6,559 nt of DNA, taken from assembly GCA_021779435.1 (NCBI GenBank), contig JAJYAR010000161.1, forward strand, positions 1 to 6,559. The letters run 5' to 3'. Source of the DNA: a bacterium. GTDB lineage: Bacteria; Verrucomicrobiota; Verrucomicrobiae; JAJYAR01. A program made the position numbers and the translations under genes. Below the pieces are notes generated by a model. That model made no database searches and was not told the DNA's origin. It worked only from the letters and a program-made list of their open reading frames with translations. Shown here in pieces: positions 1-5,930 of the stretch (the first letter of the stretch is position 1; each line of letters opens with the position of its first letter).

Positions 1-1
1 T

Positions 2-865
2 GTGACGACGGCGGCTGGAGAGCCAGCCCTGCAGGACAACCCGAAATCGCAGGTTGCGCCGTTTCCAATCGGGTTCCTGAGGCAGGGGACTCGGTTCGAC
101 ATCATCGACGTTCCGCGCTGCCCGATGGCCACCGACGCCATCAACGTCCGGCTCGGCGCCGTTCGTCAGGCCGTGCACGCGAAGGCGGAGAGCTACACGC
201 GTGGAGCCACGCTGCTCCTGCGCGAGGCGAGCGGCGAGGTGACGACCGACTATGATGCGGTGATCACGGAGACGATCGAGCCGCTCCCGGACGCTCCTGC
301 GGGGGCCAAGCCGTTGAAGTTGCATTTCCTGGCGCGGGACTTTTTCCAGAACAATCCCTTCATCCTGCCGGCGTTCACCTCGTATGTGCGCGGGCAGGCG
401 GCTGCGAGCGGGGCTCGGTTCCTTGTCGACGCCTACTGCGGCAGCGGGTTGTTCGCGCTCAGCGCCGCGCCATCGTTCGAACGCGTCGCAGGCGTGGAGA
501 TAAGTGAAAGCAGCGTTCGTTTCGCTCGCGAGAACGCGGTGGCGAATGGCATCGCGAACGCGAGTTTCCTCGCGGCGGACGCGGCGGCCATTTTCGCAGG
601 GTTGGATTTCCCGGCAGCCGACACCGCTGTCATCATCGATCCACCCCGGAAGGGCAGCGACGAAGCCTTCCTGAAACAGCTCTTCGCGTTCGGCCCGCGC
701 ACGGTGGTTTACGTGTCGTGCGACCCGGCGACCCAGATGCGGGACCTGCGTCTTTTCCTCGAGGCGGGTTACGAGGTCACCGCGGCGCAGCCGTTCGATC
801 TTTTCCCGCAGACGAGGCACCTGGAGTGCGTGCTGACACTGGGTTTTCGCGGTGTGAAAACCTGA
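2..865 (+). CDS. TrmA/RlmD-family 23S rRNA/tRNA (uracil-C5) methyltransferase, 5'-truncated
   Basis: S-adenosylmethionine-dependent enzyme that methylates C5 of a uridine in rRNA or tRNA. Seen in the 287 readable residues: an early Cys-Pro (Cys40), which fits the last Fe-S-ligating cysteine of RlmD-like enzymes; DFFQNNPF at 113-120, the conserved F-Q-N segment; the SAM loop VDAYCGSGLF (142-151); acidic motif II in GVEISES (164-170); DPPRKG (213-218); the catalytic nucleophile Cys240 in SCDP (the family usually has SCNP); and the general-base Glu275 in RHLE near the end. Family members are about 400-450 residues, so an N-terminal part (TRAM domain and first Fe-S cysteines) lies left of the window. 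The GTG at position 2 is probably an internal codon. The stop is TGA at 863-865, right after a hairpin. Whether it is RlmC, RlmD or TrmA cannot be decided here. The family call is firm. Confidence 0.93.
   Translation: MTTAAGEPALQDNPKSQVAPFPIGFLRQGTRFDIIDVPRCPMATDAINVRLGAVRQAVHAKAESYTRGATLLLREASGEVTTDYDAVITETIEPLPDAPAGAKPLKLHFLARDFFQNNPFILPAFTSYVRGQAAASGARFLVDAYCGSGLFALSAAPSFERVAGVEISESSVRFARENAVANGIANASFLAADAAAIFAGLDFPAADTAVIIDPPRKGSDEAFLKQLFAFGPRTVVYVSCDPATQMRDLRLFLEAGYEVTAAQPFDLFPQTRHLECVLTLGFRGVKT
842..862 (+). other. Hairpin at the 3' end of the methyltransferase gene
   Basis: A 9-bp stem (GGTTTTCGC at 842-850 with GTGAAAACC at 854-862, one G-T wobble) encloses a 3-base loop. It ends directly before the TGA stop and encodes the last seven residues of the methyltransferase. 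No T-run follows, so it is not a standard intrinsic terminator. Nearly the same hairpin lies at 1102-1124, at the end of the convergent adaptor gene, which suggests a shared 3'-end repeat or a transcript-end stabilising structure. Confidence 0.5.
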
Positions 866-1101
866 GGTTCCCTCGCTGCGCTCGGGATTACTGCGCCAGT
901 CGGAGACGGGTCCCGCGGGTGCTCCAACGCGCGGTGTCCGCCTGGTGGAACCCGCTGTCCCTTGTCTCCGGTACATACTGTCCCCAGCGGGTTCGGTCGA
1001 TTGTGATGTCGGGCCCCTTGAATCAAACCAGCGAGAGACGGAATGGCCAGGGAAGTGGGGTGAGGGCACTCCGCCGACAACGCATGGTTTCGCCGCCGCC
1101 C
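866..1101. other. Convergent intergenic region, no gene seen
   Basis: This gap separates the 3' ends of the methyltransferase and the adaptor. Open frames crossing it have no recognisable protein motifs. At 869-888 lies an imperfect palindrome around CCCTCGCTGCGCTCGGG, which resembles the short dispersed C/G-rich repeats common in extragenic DNA of high-GC bacteria. At 948-994 lies a perfect 10-bp inverted repeat. No T-tract terminator is visible on either strand. Confidence 0.55.
948..994. repeat. 10-bp inverted repeat between convergent genes
   Basis: GAACCCGCTG (948-957) is the exact reverse complement of CAGCGGGTTC (985-994), with a 27-base spacer. A direct repeat CTGTCCC occurs at 955-961 and 978-984, next to each arm. 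It could form a stem-loop in either transcript and help end or protect both convergent messages. No T-run follows, so a terminator role is only a suggestion. Confidence 0.45.
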
Positions 1102-1127
1102 GGGTTTTCGCGCGGCGAAAACCCTAC
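1102..1127 (-). repeat. GTAG-headed REP-like hairpin overlapping the adaptor stop codon
   Basis: GGGTTTTCGC (1102-1111) and GCGAAAACCC (1115-1124) form a perfect 10-bp stem with a 3-base loop. Read on the minus strand, the hairpin is immediately preceded by GTAG (1127-1124), and the TAG of that head is the adaptor stop codon. A 5' GTAG next to a hairpin is the hallmark of REP sequences recognised by RAYT transposases (established for E. coli). The hairpin differs from the REPs at 5827-5875, so it would be a different family. No T-run follows. It may equally be a simple 3'-end stem-loop. Confidence 0.45.
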
Positions 1128-2383
1128 TTCACATCGATGACGAGTGGCCGGACGCGGGTGCCGTCCTGGACCTTGTCGCCCGGGTAAACGACCAGCCGGT
1201 CGCCTTCCCGGAGTCCGTCGAGGATCTCGGTCTCGACTCCGTTGGACCGGCCGGTCTTCACCGCCCGCAGCCGGGCGCGACCTCCTTCGACGACGAACGC
1301 CTGCCAGCCGCCCTCACGCTGAAAAAGTGCCCCGGCCGGCGCGTGCAGCGCGTCGGCTTTCTCCCAGGTGACAATCCTTGCCTCGACACGATAGCTGTCT
1401 CCAAGGGTGGACCTCGCCTCGATGGGATCGGTGAAATCGGCGATGACGTAAACGCGCTGCTCCTCGACCCCGAGTGCGGAGATCTTGGTGAATGCGGACG
1501 GCTCAACGAGACGAACGCGCGCATTGAGCGGCTGCTCGCCGCCCCAGCGTTCGAGCAACACTCGCGCGCCGGGGCGAATCGCCACGCCATCACGGGAAAG
1601 CACCTCGATCCTGACCTCGAGGTCGGTGGGATCGCCCACCTCCATAAGGGGGAAGCCGGCGGGAACGACGCGCGAGCTTTCCTGAAAAACGCGGAGAAGC
1701 CGGCCATCGACCGGCGAGTTGATCACGAGAGGTGGCAACGGGGTCGTTGCGTCGCCCGTCGTACCCTTGCCGCGCGTGAGCACCGCCTTCGCCTGCTGCA
1801 GCTCGAACTCCGCGACCTTGAGCGAGAACTCGCCGGCACGGGCGTCCTGCGCCGCGGTGTCCGCGCGCATCTGGGCGAGGTCAAACTCCTGCGGTGAGGA
1901 GACCCGCTGGTCGCGCAAGGTCTTCGCGCGTTCGAACTCCGCGGCCGCCAGTCTGGAGGCCACGATCGCGCGATCGCGCTGCGCACTCGCGGCGTCCCGG
2001 GCCGCCTCGGCGGCGCGAACACGTGCTTCCGCCTGCGCGAGGCTGCGGGAATCCAGGAAATCGGCGCCGCTCGATTCAAGGACGGCGAGCCTGGTTTTGC
2101 CTGCCTCGACCACCGCGCCGGCCTTCCAATCAATCCTTTGAAGCTGGCCGGCGACGGGCGTGGACACGACATAACGGTTCTTCACGCGCGTCATGCCCTC
2201 CTCGTCGACGGTGACGACGAGTGGACCGCGAACGACGGAGCCGGACTCGACCGCAATGGGGCGGGGCCACAGGCCGATGACGATCAGCCCGACGAGCAGA
2301 ATGCCGCCGATAAGCGGGAGCCGGCTGCGCCAGGTTTTCGCAGGCTTACGTGCAGGGGTGGTGGGATTGGCTGGAGGATTCAC
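1124..2383 (-). CDS. HlyD/MacA-type periplasmic adaptor (membrane fusion protein) of an ABC efflux pump
   Basis: A 419-residue adaptor that would link the inner-membrane ABC permease to an outer-membrane TolC-like channel. In order: a basic N-terminus, one membrane anchor (about 21-39), first half of the lipoyl domain (about 72-104), an alpha-helical hairpin (about 113-204), second lipoyl half (about 217-250, with INSPVDGRLL), a beta-barrel (about 255-338) and a membrane-proximal domain to the end. The hairpin tip has Arg152, Leu156 and Ser163, matching the R-x3-L-x6-S (RLS) spacing used for TolC contact in AcrA/MacA. The start is taken as GTG at 2383-2381: AGG lies 7 bases upstream, and residues further upstream in frame are only translated repeat. 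Last gene of the operon, 65 bp after the permease stop. The substrate is unknown. Confidence 0.9.
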   Translation of the reverse strand: MNPPANPTTPARKPAKTWRSRLPLIGGILLVGLIVIGLWPRPIAVESGSVVRGPLVVTVDEEGMTRVKNRYVVSTPVAGQLQRIDWKAGAVVEAGKTRLAVLESSGADFLDSRSLAQAEARVRAAEAARDAASAQRDRAIVASRLAAAEFERAKTLRDQRVSSPQEFDLAQMRADTAAQDARAGEFSLKVAEFELQQAKAVLTRGKGTTGDATTPLPPLVINSPVDGRLLRVFQESSRVVPAGFPLMEVGDPTDLEVRIEVLSRDGVAIRPGARVLLERWGGEQPLNARVRLVEPSAFTKISALGVEEQRVYVIADFTDPIEARSTLGDSYRVEARIVTWEKADALHAPAGALFQREGGWQAFVVEGGRARLRAVKTGRSNGVETEILDGLREGDRLVVYPGDKVQDGTRVRPLVIDVK

Positions 2384-2386
2384 GCG

Positions 2387-2390
2387 GGAG
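2387..2390 (-). promoter_or_regulatory. Likely adaptor ribosome-binding site (AGG) at the edge of a heptamer array
   Basis: On the minus strand the last repeat unit reads CATTAGG (2397-2391), followed by the seven bases CTCCCGC (2390-2384) and then the GTG start. The AGG of the repeat (2393-2391) is therefore placed as a short Shine-Dalgarno core, and no other purine-rich candidate lies nearby. The interval given is part of the spacer that sets this distance. The match is only three bases, so the assignment is tentative. Confidence 0.35.
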
Positions 2391-2425
2391 CCTAATGCAG
2401 AATGAAGAATGCCGAATGATGAATG
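2391..2425 (+). repeat. Degenerate heptamer array (NNGAATG), copy 1
   Basis: Five 7-bp units in a row: CCTAATG, CAGAATG, AAGAATG, CCGAATG, ATGAATG. The edge unit has TAATG and the following units share GAATG with two variable leading bases. The array fills over half of the 65-bp gap between the permease stop (2449) and the adaptor start (2383). The same type of array, with the same TAATG edge, occurs twice in the ATPase-permease gap. It resembles in style the short tandem heptanucleotide repeats (STRR) of cyanobacteria, without implying homology. Confidence 0.8.
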
Positions 2426-2448
2426 AGGAAGGACGTGGCGGAAGGGTA

Positions 2449-4815
2449 TTAATCCAGCGCCTTGAGGGCGCTCACGAGATCGATTTCGGAGAGCTTCCGC
2501 GCGGCGAGCAGCGCCGACACCGTGGAGGCGACGGCGACGACAAGCACGGCGAACGCATAGTTCGCCGGGGTGAGTACGAGCGGCAGCCGGACGGTTTCGG
2601 TGTTCACGGTCGTGATGATGCCACGGGCGAACGCGGACCCGAGGACAAGTCCGACCGGAAGCGCGAGCGCGGTCAGGATGACGAGTTCGCCGACGAGCAC
2701 CGCGCCCACCTCGCCGCGGGTGAAGCCGAGCACGCGCAGGGTTGCGAGTTCCCGGGCGCGCTCGGACAGTGAAATGCGGGCGCTGTTGTAGATGATGCCG
2801 AACGCAACGATCACCGCGAAGACGGTGTAGAGCTTCTGCAGGAGCCCGATGCTCTGCGCGGTCGTCTTGCGAAAACCTTCGCGGAGCGAGTTCTTGATCA
2901 CGCATCCCGCCGCCCTCGGGGTGTTTTTCACCGCCGTGACAAACTCCTTCCAGCGGCCCGAATCCACGACGAGGTGGGCGCCGCTGATCCGGTCGCCTTC
3001 GAACAAGAGCCTGTTCAGGGCATGCAGCTCCATGTAGGCGGCTGTCCCGGCAAAGTCCTCGGCCAGTCCCACGACCGGCACCGTGATCTCGCGCTCGGCA
3101 CCTTCGAGGACGTGCGCGGTGACCTCGTCGCCGGGCTTCACGTTCAGGACACTTGCGAGCTTCGCTGACATGACGATTCCGCGCGCGGGGAGCGTCAGCT
3201 GCCTGGGCTCGGCGTCGATGACACGGCTCAACGTCCCGTGCTCCGGCAGGCCTTGGATGAGGAGACGCCGCTTGATGGGGCCTGCCCTGAGCTCGACCGG
3301 TACGAAGCGGAACGGCTCGGCGTGCACCACGCCGGGAAGGTGCTCGAAGTCGGCGATGGCGCGGGCCGGGCCGGGTTCGACGAGCGACAGCGTGACGGTC
3401 TGGCGTTGCACGACGTCCCACTGGAAATCGATCACGTACGCGATGCCGTCACGAAACGAGTTGGGCACGATCAGGATCCCCGTGGCGAGCGCGAGGGCGA
3501 AACACGTCAGCGCGCTCCGCACCGGGCGGCGCTCGATGTTGCGCATCGCCATGCGGAAGCTGGCGCTGAACCAGCGTCCGGCGCCGATCCGCTCGAGCAG
3601 CGCGGGACGGAAGCTGGCGGGCGCCTCCGGTCGCATGGCCTCGGCCGGATGCAGCCGCACCGAGCGTCGGACGGCACCGGCGACGCCAACGAAAGCTGCG
3701 AGAGCGCTGACGAGCGCCGCTGCGACGAGCACCCGGGTATCGAGCAGGAACTCGAGCTGCGGGAACCGGAAGAACAGGTGGTACATGTTCACCAGCCGTG
3801 CGCCGATGACAATTCCGGCGACCGTGCCGATGGCGATCCCCACCGCAACGATCGCGAGTGAGAACTTGAAGTAATGCAGCCCAACCTGGGCGTTGCTGAA
3901 CCCGCACGCCTTGAGCATCGCGATCTGCTCCCGCTGAAGGGCGATCTGACGGCTCATGACCGAGTTCGTCATGAACGCGGCGACGCTCAGGAACACCAGC
4001 GGGAACGCGATGGAGAGACCCTGCAGGACGCGCAGCTCGTCGTCGACGCGGCGGTTCGACGGATGGTCGCCGCGTCCGTAGGCGCCGCGGCCGCCATACG
4101 GGGCGAGCAGCCGGTCGACGGCATCGATCACCACGGGCTCGGACGCGCCGGGTGCGAGAGTCAGCGCGACGTTGTCGAACGCGCCGTAACGTTGGAAGGC
4201 GGTGGCGAGCTCGCGGTAGGGCATCCAGAACACCCCGTAGGTCTTGTTGTCGGGCAGCGCGGCGCCGGGCGGTGCCTCGAACACGAACTCGGGCGACAGG
4301 ACGATTCCGGAAATGCGGAACGTCTGCTTCGCGCCGTTCAGGACCGCGGACAGCGTGTCGCCCGGCTTGAGTGCGTGTGCGTCGGCGAACGCCTCGCTGA
4401 CGGCGACCTCGCGCCGGGTCGTGCCGCCGAGGGGAAGCCGCCCCTGCCGGACGTAGGGCCGGTTCAGAAGGGGGGCGCCATGTTCGGGAAGGGAGTTGAT
4501 GAGGCCGGAAGCGGGTTCCGTGAGCCCCGGCACGTCGAGGGTGACCTGGACGGCGATGCTGGTCTCGACAGCGGCAACGCCGGGAATGGCGGCGAGTTCG
4601 TCACGGACCGAGTTTGGCGCGCGCTTCAGCCGCGCGAAGACCTGCGCGAAGTGGTGTTGTTCGTAATAGGCGTCGCGCGTGGTCCCCAGAGACAGCATGA
4701 GCGACCGCGTCATGATCATCATCGCGAGTCCGCTCGCCATGACCAATGCCACGGCGAGCGCCTGGGATTTCAGGGCTCGGAGGTCGCGGAGGAGTTTGCG
4801 GTCGAGAAGGGACAT
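2449..4815 (-). CDS. FtsX-family ABC transporter permease, tandem (pseudo-dimeric) MacB-like
   Basis: A 788-residue inner-membrane permease. Two modules repeat the MacB topology, each with one helix, a large periplasmic domain and three helices. Module 1: TM about 17-42, periplasm 45-265, TMs about 267-287, 318-342 and 361-382. Module 2: TM about 434-454, periplasm 456-660, TMs about 662-682, 704-730 and 751-772. After the second helix of each module lies a matching cytoplasmic coupling segment, QREQIAMLKACGFSNAQVG (294-312) and RARELATLRVLGFTRGEVG (686-704), typical of FtsX domains. In the MacB/LolCDE class ATP hydrolysis moves the periplasmic part (mechanotransmission) rather than passing substrate through a membrane pore. 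The ATG at 4815 starts the conserved N-terminus. There is no clear Shine-Dalgarno. It sits 141 bp after the ATPase stop and before the adaptor. The substrate could be lipid, peptide or drug and cannot be read. Confidence 0.93.
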   Translation of the reverse strand: MSLLDRKLLRDLRALKSQALAVALVMASGLAMMIMTRSLMLSLGTTRDAYYEQHHFAQVFARLKRAPNSVRDELAAIPGVAAVETSIAVQVTLDVPGLTEPASGLINSLPEHGAPLLNRPYVRQGRLPLGGTTRREVAVSEAFADAHALKPGDTLSAVLNGAKQTFRISGIVLSPEFVFEAPPGAALPDNKTYGVFWMPYRELATAFQRYGAFDNVALTLAPGASEPVVIDAVDRLLAPYGGRGAYGRGDHPSNRRVDDELRVLQGLSIAFPLVFLSVAAFMTNSVMSRQIALQREQIAMLKACGFSNAQVGLHYFKFSLAIVAVGIAIGTVAGIVIGARLVNMYHLFFRFPQLEFLLDTRVLVAAALVSALAAFVGVAGAVRRSVRLHPAEAMRPEAPASFRPALLERIGAGRWFSASFRMAMRNIERRPVRSALTCFALALATGILIVPNSFRDGIAYVIDFQWDVVQRQTVTLSLVEPGPARAIADFEHLPGVVHAEPFRFVPVELRAGPIKRRLLIQGLPEHGTLSRVIDAEPRQLTLPARGIVMSAKLASVLNVKPGDEVTAHVLEGAEREITVPVVGLAEDFAGTAAYMELHALNRLLFEGDRISGAHLVVDSGRWKEFVTAVKNTPRAAGCVIKNSLREGFRKTTAQSIGLLQKLYTVFAVIVAFGIIYNSARISLSERARELATLRVLGFTRGEVGAVLVGELVILTALALPVGLVLGSAFARGIITTVNTETVRLPLVLTPANYAFAVLVVAVASTVSALLAARKLSEIDLVSALKALD

Positions 4816-4838
4816 TACGCTACGCGCCGGGGCGCTCC

Positions 4839-4873
4839 GCTAATGTAGAATGCAGAATGTTGAATGCAGAATG
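4839..4873 (+). repeat. Degenerate heptamer array (NNGAATG), copy 2
   Basis: Five units in order: GCTAATG, TAGAATG, CAGAATG, TTGAATG, CAGAATG. It has the same edge unit and orientation as the copy at 2391. It is the left arm of the palindrome in the ATPase-permease gap. The 7-bp period is exact; only the first two bases of each GAATG unit vary. Confidence 0.8.
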
Positions 4874-4909
4874 GGACGGCGGCCAAGGGAGAGGTGTGTT
4901 TGGATCGGC

Positions 4910-4937
4910 CATTCTGCATTCTCCATTCTGCATTAGC
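4910..4937 (-). repeat. Degenerate heptamer array (NNGAATG), copy 3, inverted
   Basis: Read on the minus strand from 4937: GCTAATG, CAGAATG, GAGAATG, CAGAATG. These are four units in opposite orientation to copy 2, again beginning with the TAATG edge unit. It is one unit shorter than copy 2, so unit number has changed since the arms were last identical, or the two arms arose separately. Confidence 0.8.
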
Positions 4938-4956
4938 GCGGAGCGCGCAACGCCGG

Positions 4957-5721
4957 CTACCATTTGAGTTCGTGGACGCTCCCCCGCATCGGGTTGCGCT
5001 GGACATGGACGAGATGACCGTCGGAAAGCGTGAATACGCGGTCGGCCATGCCGGCGATGATGGCGTTGTGAGTGATGATGACCGCGAGGGTGCCGAGCTC
5101 GCGGTTGATCCGCTCGATGGCCTCGAGGACGGTGATGCCGGTGTGGACGTCGAGCGCGCCGGTCGGTTCGTCGCACAGCAGCACCTCGGGTCGCTTGGCG
5201 ATGGCGCGGGCGATGGCGACGCGCTGCTGTTCGCCGCCGGACATCTGCGCGGGAAAATGGTCCATGCGTTCAGCCAGGCCGACCATCGCGAGCGCCTCCT
5301 CGGGAGGCATGGGGTTGCGGGCGATCTCCCCGATGAGCGCGACGTTTTCGCGAGCGGTCAGGCTCGGAATGAGGTTGTAGGCCTGAAACACGAACCCGAC
5401 GGCATTGCGGCGAAACTGCGTGAGGCCGGCCTCGTCGGCGCGTCCGAGGTCCCAGTTGCGATAGAACAGTGAGCCGCCGGTCGGGGAGTCGAGTCCTCCG
5501 AGTTGGTTGAGCAGCGTGGATTTGCCGCTGCCGGACGGACCAAGGAGGACGAGGAGTTCGCCGGCGAACAGATCGAAATCGACGCCGGCGAGGGCGGCGA
5601 CGGCCGCCTCACCCTCGCCATAGGTCCGCGACAGCGAGCGAACGCGGAACATCAGTTCGCCCTGCGGGATGGCGGGGCCTTCGGTTGTGGTGGGCGCGGC
5701 GGGAAACACAGCGGCCCGCAT
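4957..5721 (-). CDS. ABC transporter ATP-binding protein, LolD/MacB type
   Basis: A 254-residue cytoplasmic ATPase that would drive the FtsX-type permease encoded next. Motifs in order: Walker [10 protein letters not shown] (61-69), Q-loop Gln113 in [13 protein letters not shown], signature SGGEQQR (161-167), Walker [13 protein letters not shown] (180-191, catalytic Glu185) and H-loop His218 in [12 protein letters not shown] and the [10 protein letters not shown] segment are typical of the LolD/MacB/FtsE group. All catalytic residues are present. First gene of the operon, divergent from the MFS gene. Two starts are possible: ATG at 5721, used here because the extra codons have the same G/C-rich third positions as the gene, or ATG at 5652, which has AGGG upstream and gives the usual length of about 231 residues. 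The 23-residue Pro/Ala/Thr-rich extension is not part of the fold. Confidence 0.93.
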   Translation of the reverse strand: MRAAVFPAAPTTTEGPAIPQGELMFRVRSLSRTYGEGEAAVAALAGVDFDLFAGELLVLLGPSGSGKSTLLNQLGGLDSPTGGSLFYRNWDLGRADEAGLTQFRRNAVGFVFQAYNLIPSLTARENVALIGEIARNPMPPEEALAMVGLAERMDHFPAQMSGGEQQRVAIARAIAKRPEVLLCDEPTGALDVHTGITVLEAIERINRELGTLAVIITHNAIIAGMADRVFTLSDGHLVHVQRNPMRGSVHELKW

Positions 5722-5824
5722 TCAAATCCGCATCGGCGGGATTTCGCAAGCGGAGCCCGGAATGGGGCCGGCGGGTAAGGATCAAAGGTAAAGGCGCAAG
5801 CCCTCAGCGAAGCCGCGCCACGAA

Positions 5825-5877
5825 CTGTAGGTTGCGAGCTTGCTCGCAACGTTGCGCGGCAAGCGCGCAATCTACGG
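5825..5877. repeat. REPIN-like inverted pair of REP sequences
   Basis: Plus strand: GTAG (5827-5830) is followed at once by an 8-bp hairpin, GTTGCGAG/CTCGCAAC with loop CTTG (5831-5850). Minus strand: GTAG (5875-5872) is followed by a hairpin with stem TTGCGCG/CGCGCAA and loop CTTGC (5871-5851). Read from their GTAG heads the two share TTGCG, the core GCTTGC and the tail CGCAAC. An A-T stem pair in one is a C-G pair in the other, a compensated change. The outer bases CTGTAG (5825-5830) and CTACGG (5872-5877) also pair, with one wobble, so the whole unit can fold as a three-way junction. Known biology: RAYT transposases recognise GTAG plus hairpin, and inverted REP pairs (REPINs) are their mobile form. 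Confidence 0.7.
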
Positions 5878-5903
5878 CCCCGAGAAAGTCGACGTTGCGC
5901 GGC
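5849..5903 (+). repeat. 12-bp direct repeat ACGTTGCGCGGC
   Basis: ACGTTGCGCGGC occurs at 5849-5860 (second hairpin of the REPIN-like unit) and again at 5892-5903, just before the third REP-like hairpin. The second copy lacks the matching arm, so it could be the remnant of a further REP or a product of local duplication. Confidence 0.55.
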
Positions 5904-5907
5904 CTTT

Positions 5908-5930
5908 GTAGGAGCAAATTCATTTGCGAT
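5908..5930 (+). repeat. Third GTAG-headed REP-like hairpin
   Basis: GTAG (5908-5911) is followed after two bases by GCAAA (5914-5918), loop TTCA and TTTGC (5923-5927), a perfect 5-bp stem. The form TGTAGGAGC plus hairpin recalls REP heads in Pseudomonas. Same orientation as the first hairpin of the pair at 5827 but a different stem sequence, so a different subfamily if it is a REP. Confidence 0.5.

Larger units (their letters stand above)
4832..4946. repeat. 115-bp palindrome between ATPase and permease genes
   Basis: Two heptamer arrays face each other and the pairing extends outward. GCGCTCCGCTAATG (4832-4845) pairs with CATTAGCGCGGAGCGC (4931-4946) with a 2-base bulge, and CAGAATGG (4867-4874) pairs with CCATTCTG (4909-4916). 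In between, the arrays pair imperfectly because the left has one more unit than the right. The spacer between the facing arrays is about 36 bases. In the operon mRNA this would fold into a long stem-loop starting 10 bases after the ATPase stop and ending 16 bases before the permease ATG. It could stabilise the upstream ATPase message, slow read-through or tune the ATPase:permease ratio (inference). Confidence 0.75.

Noticed and set aside
1102..1124. Hairpin considered as a standard intrinsic terminator.
   Set aside because: No T-run follows on either strand, so it is listed as a REP-like or 3'-end hairpin instead.
769..1140. Open frames of 80-140 codons in the convergent gap.
   Set aside because: They run over palindromic repeats and the end of the methyltransferase, and show no protein motif.
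2384..3421. The adaptor frame stays open for about 345 codons upstream of its GTG, running through the permease gene in another frame on the same strand.
   Set aside because: The extra residues are Arg/Ala/Pro-rich with no domain, as expected from a shifted frame in GC-rich DNA, and the permease frame there is clearly real. The adaptor begins at its membrane-anchor region.
3874..4848. Long plus-strand open frames antisense to the permease (up to 324 codons, also 3083-3874 and 3238-3861).
   Set aside because: Charged, low-complexity translations with no motif, opposite an intact permease with clear helices. They are GC-rich antisense artefacts.
2391..4937. Heptamer arrays considered as CRISPR.
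   Set aside because: The unit is 7 bp with no spacers, and no cas gene is present.
4746..5006. Small open frames on both strands across the ATPase-permease gap.
   Set aside because: Their central peptides are translations of the heptamer arrays, so they are repeat-derived.
5825..5877. Cloverleaf-like fold considered as a tRNA or structured RNA gene.
   Set aside because: It has only two inner hairpins, no anticodon or T-loop bases and no CCA-type acceptor. The GTAG heads fit an inverted REP pair better.
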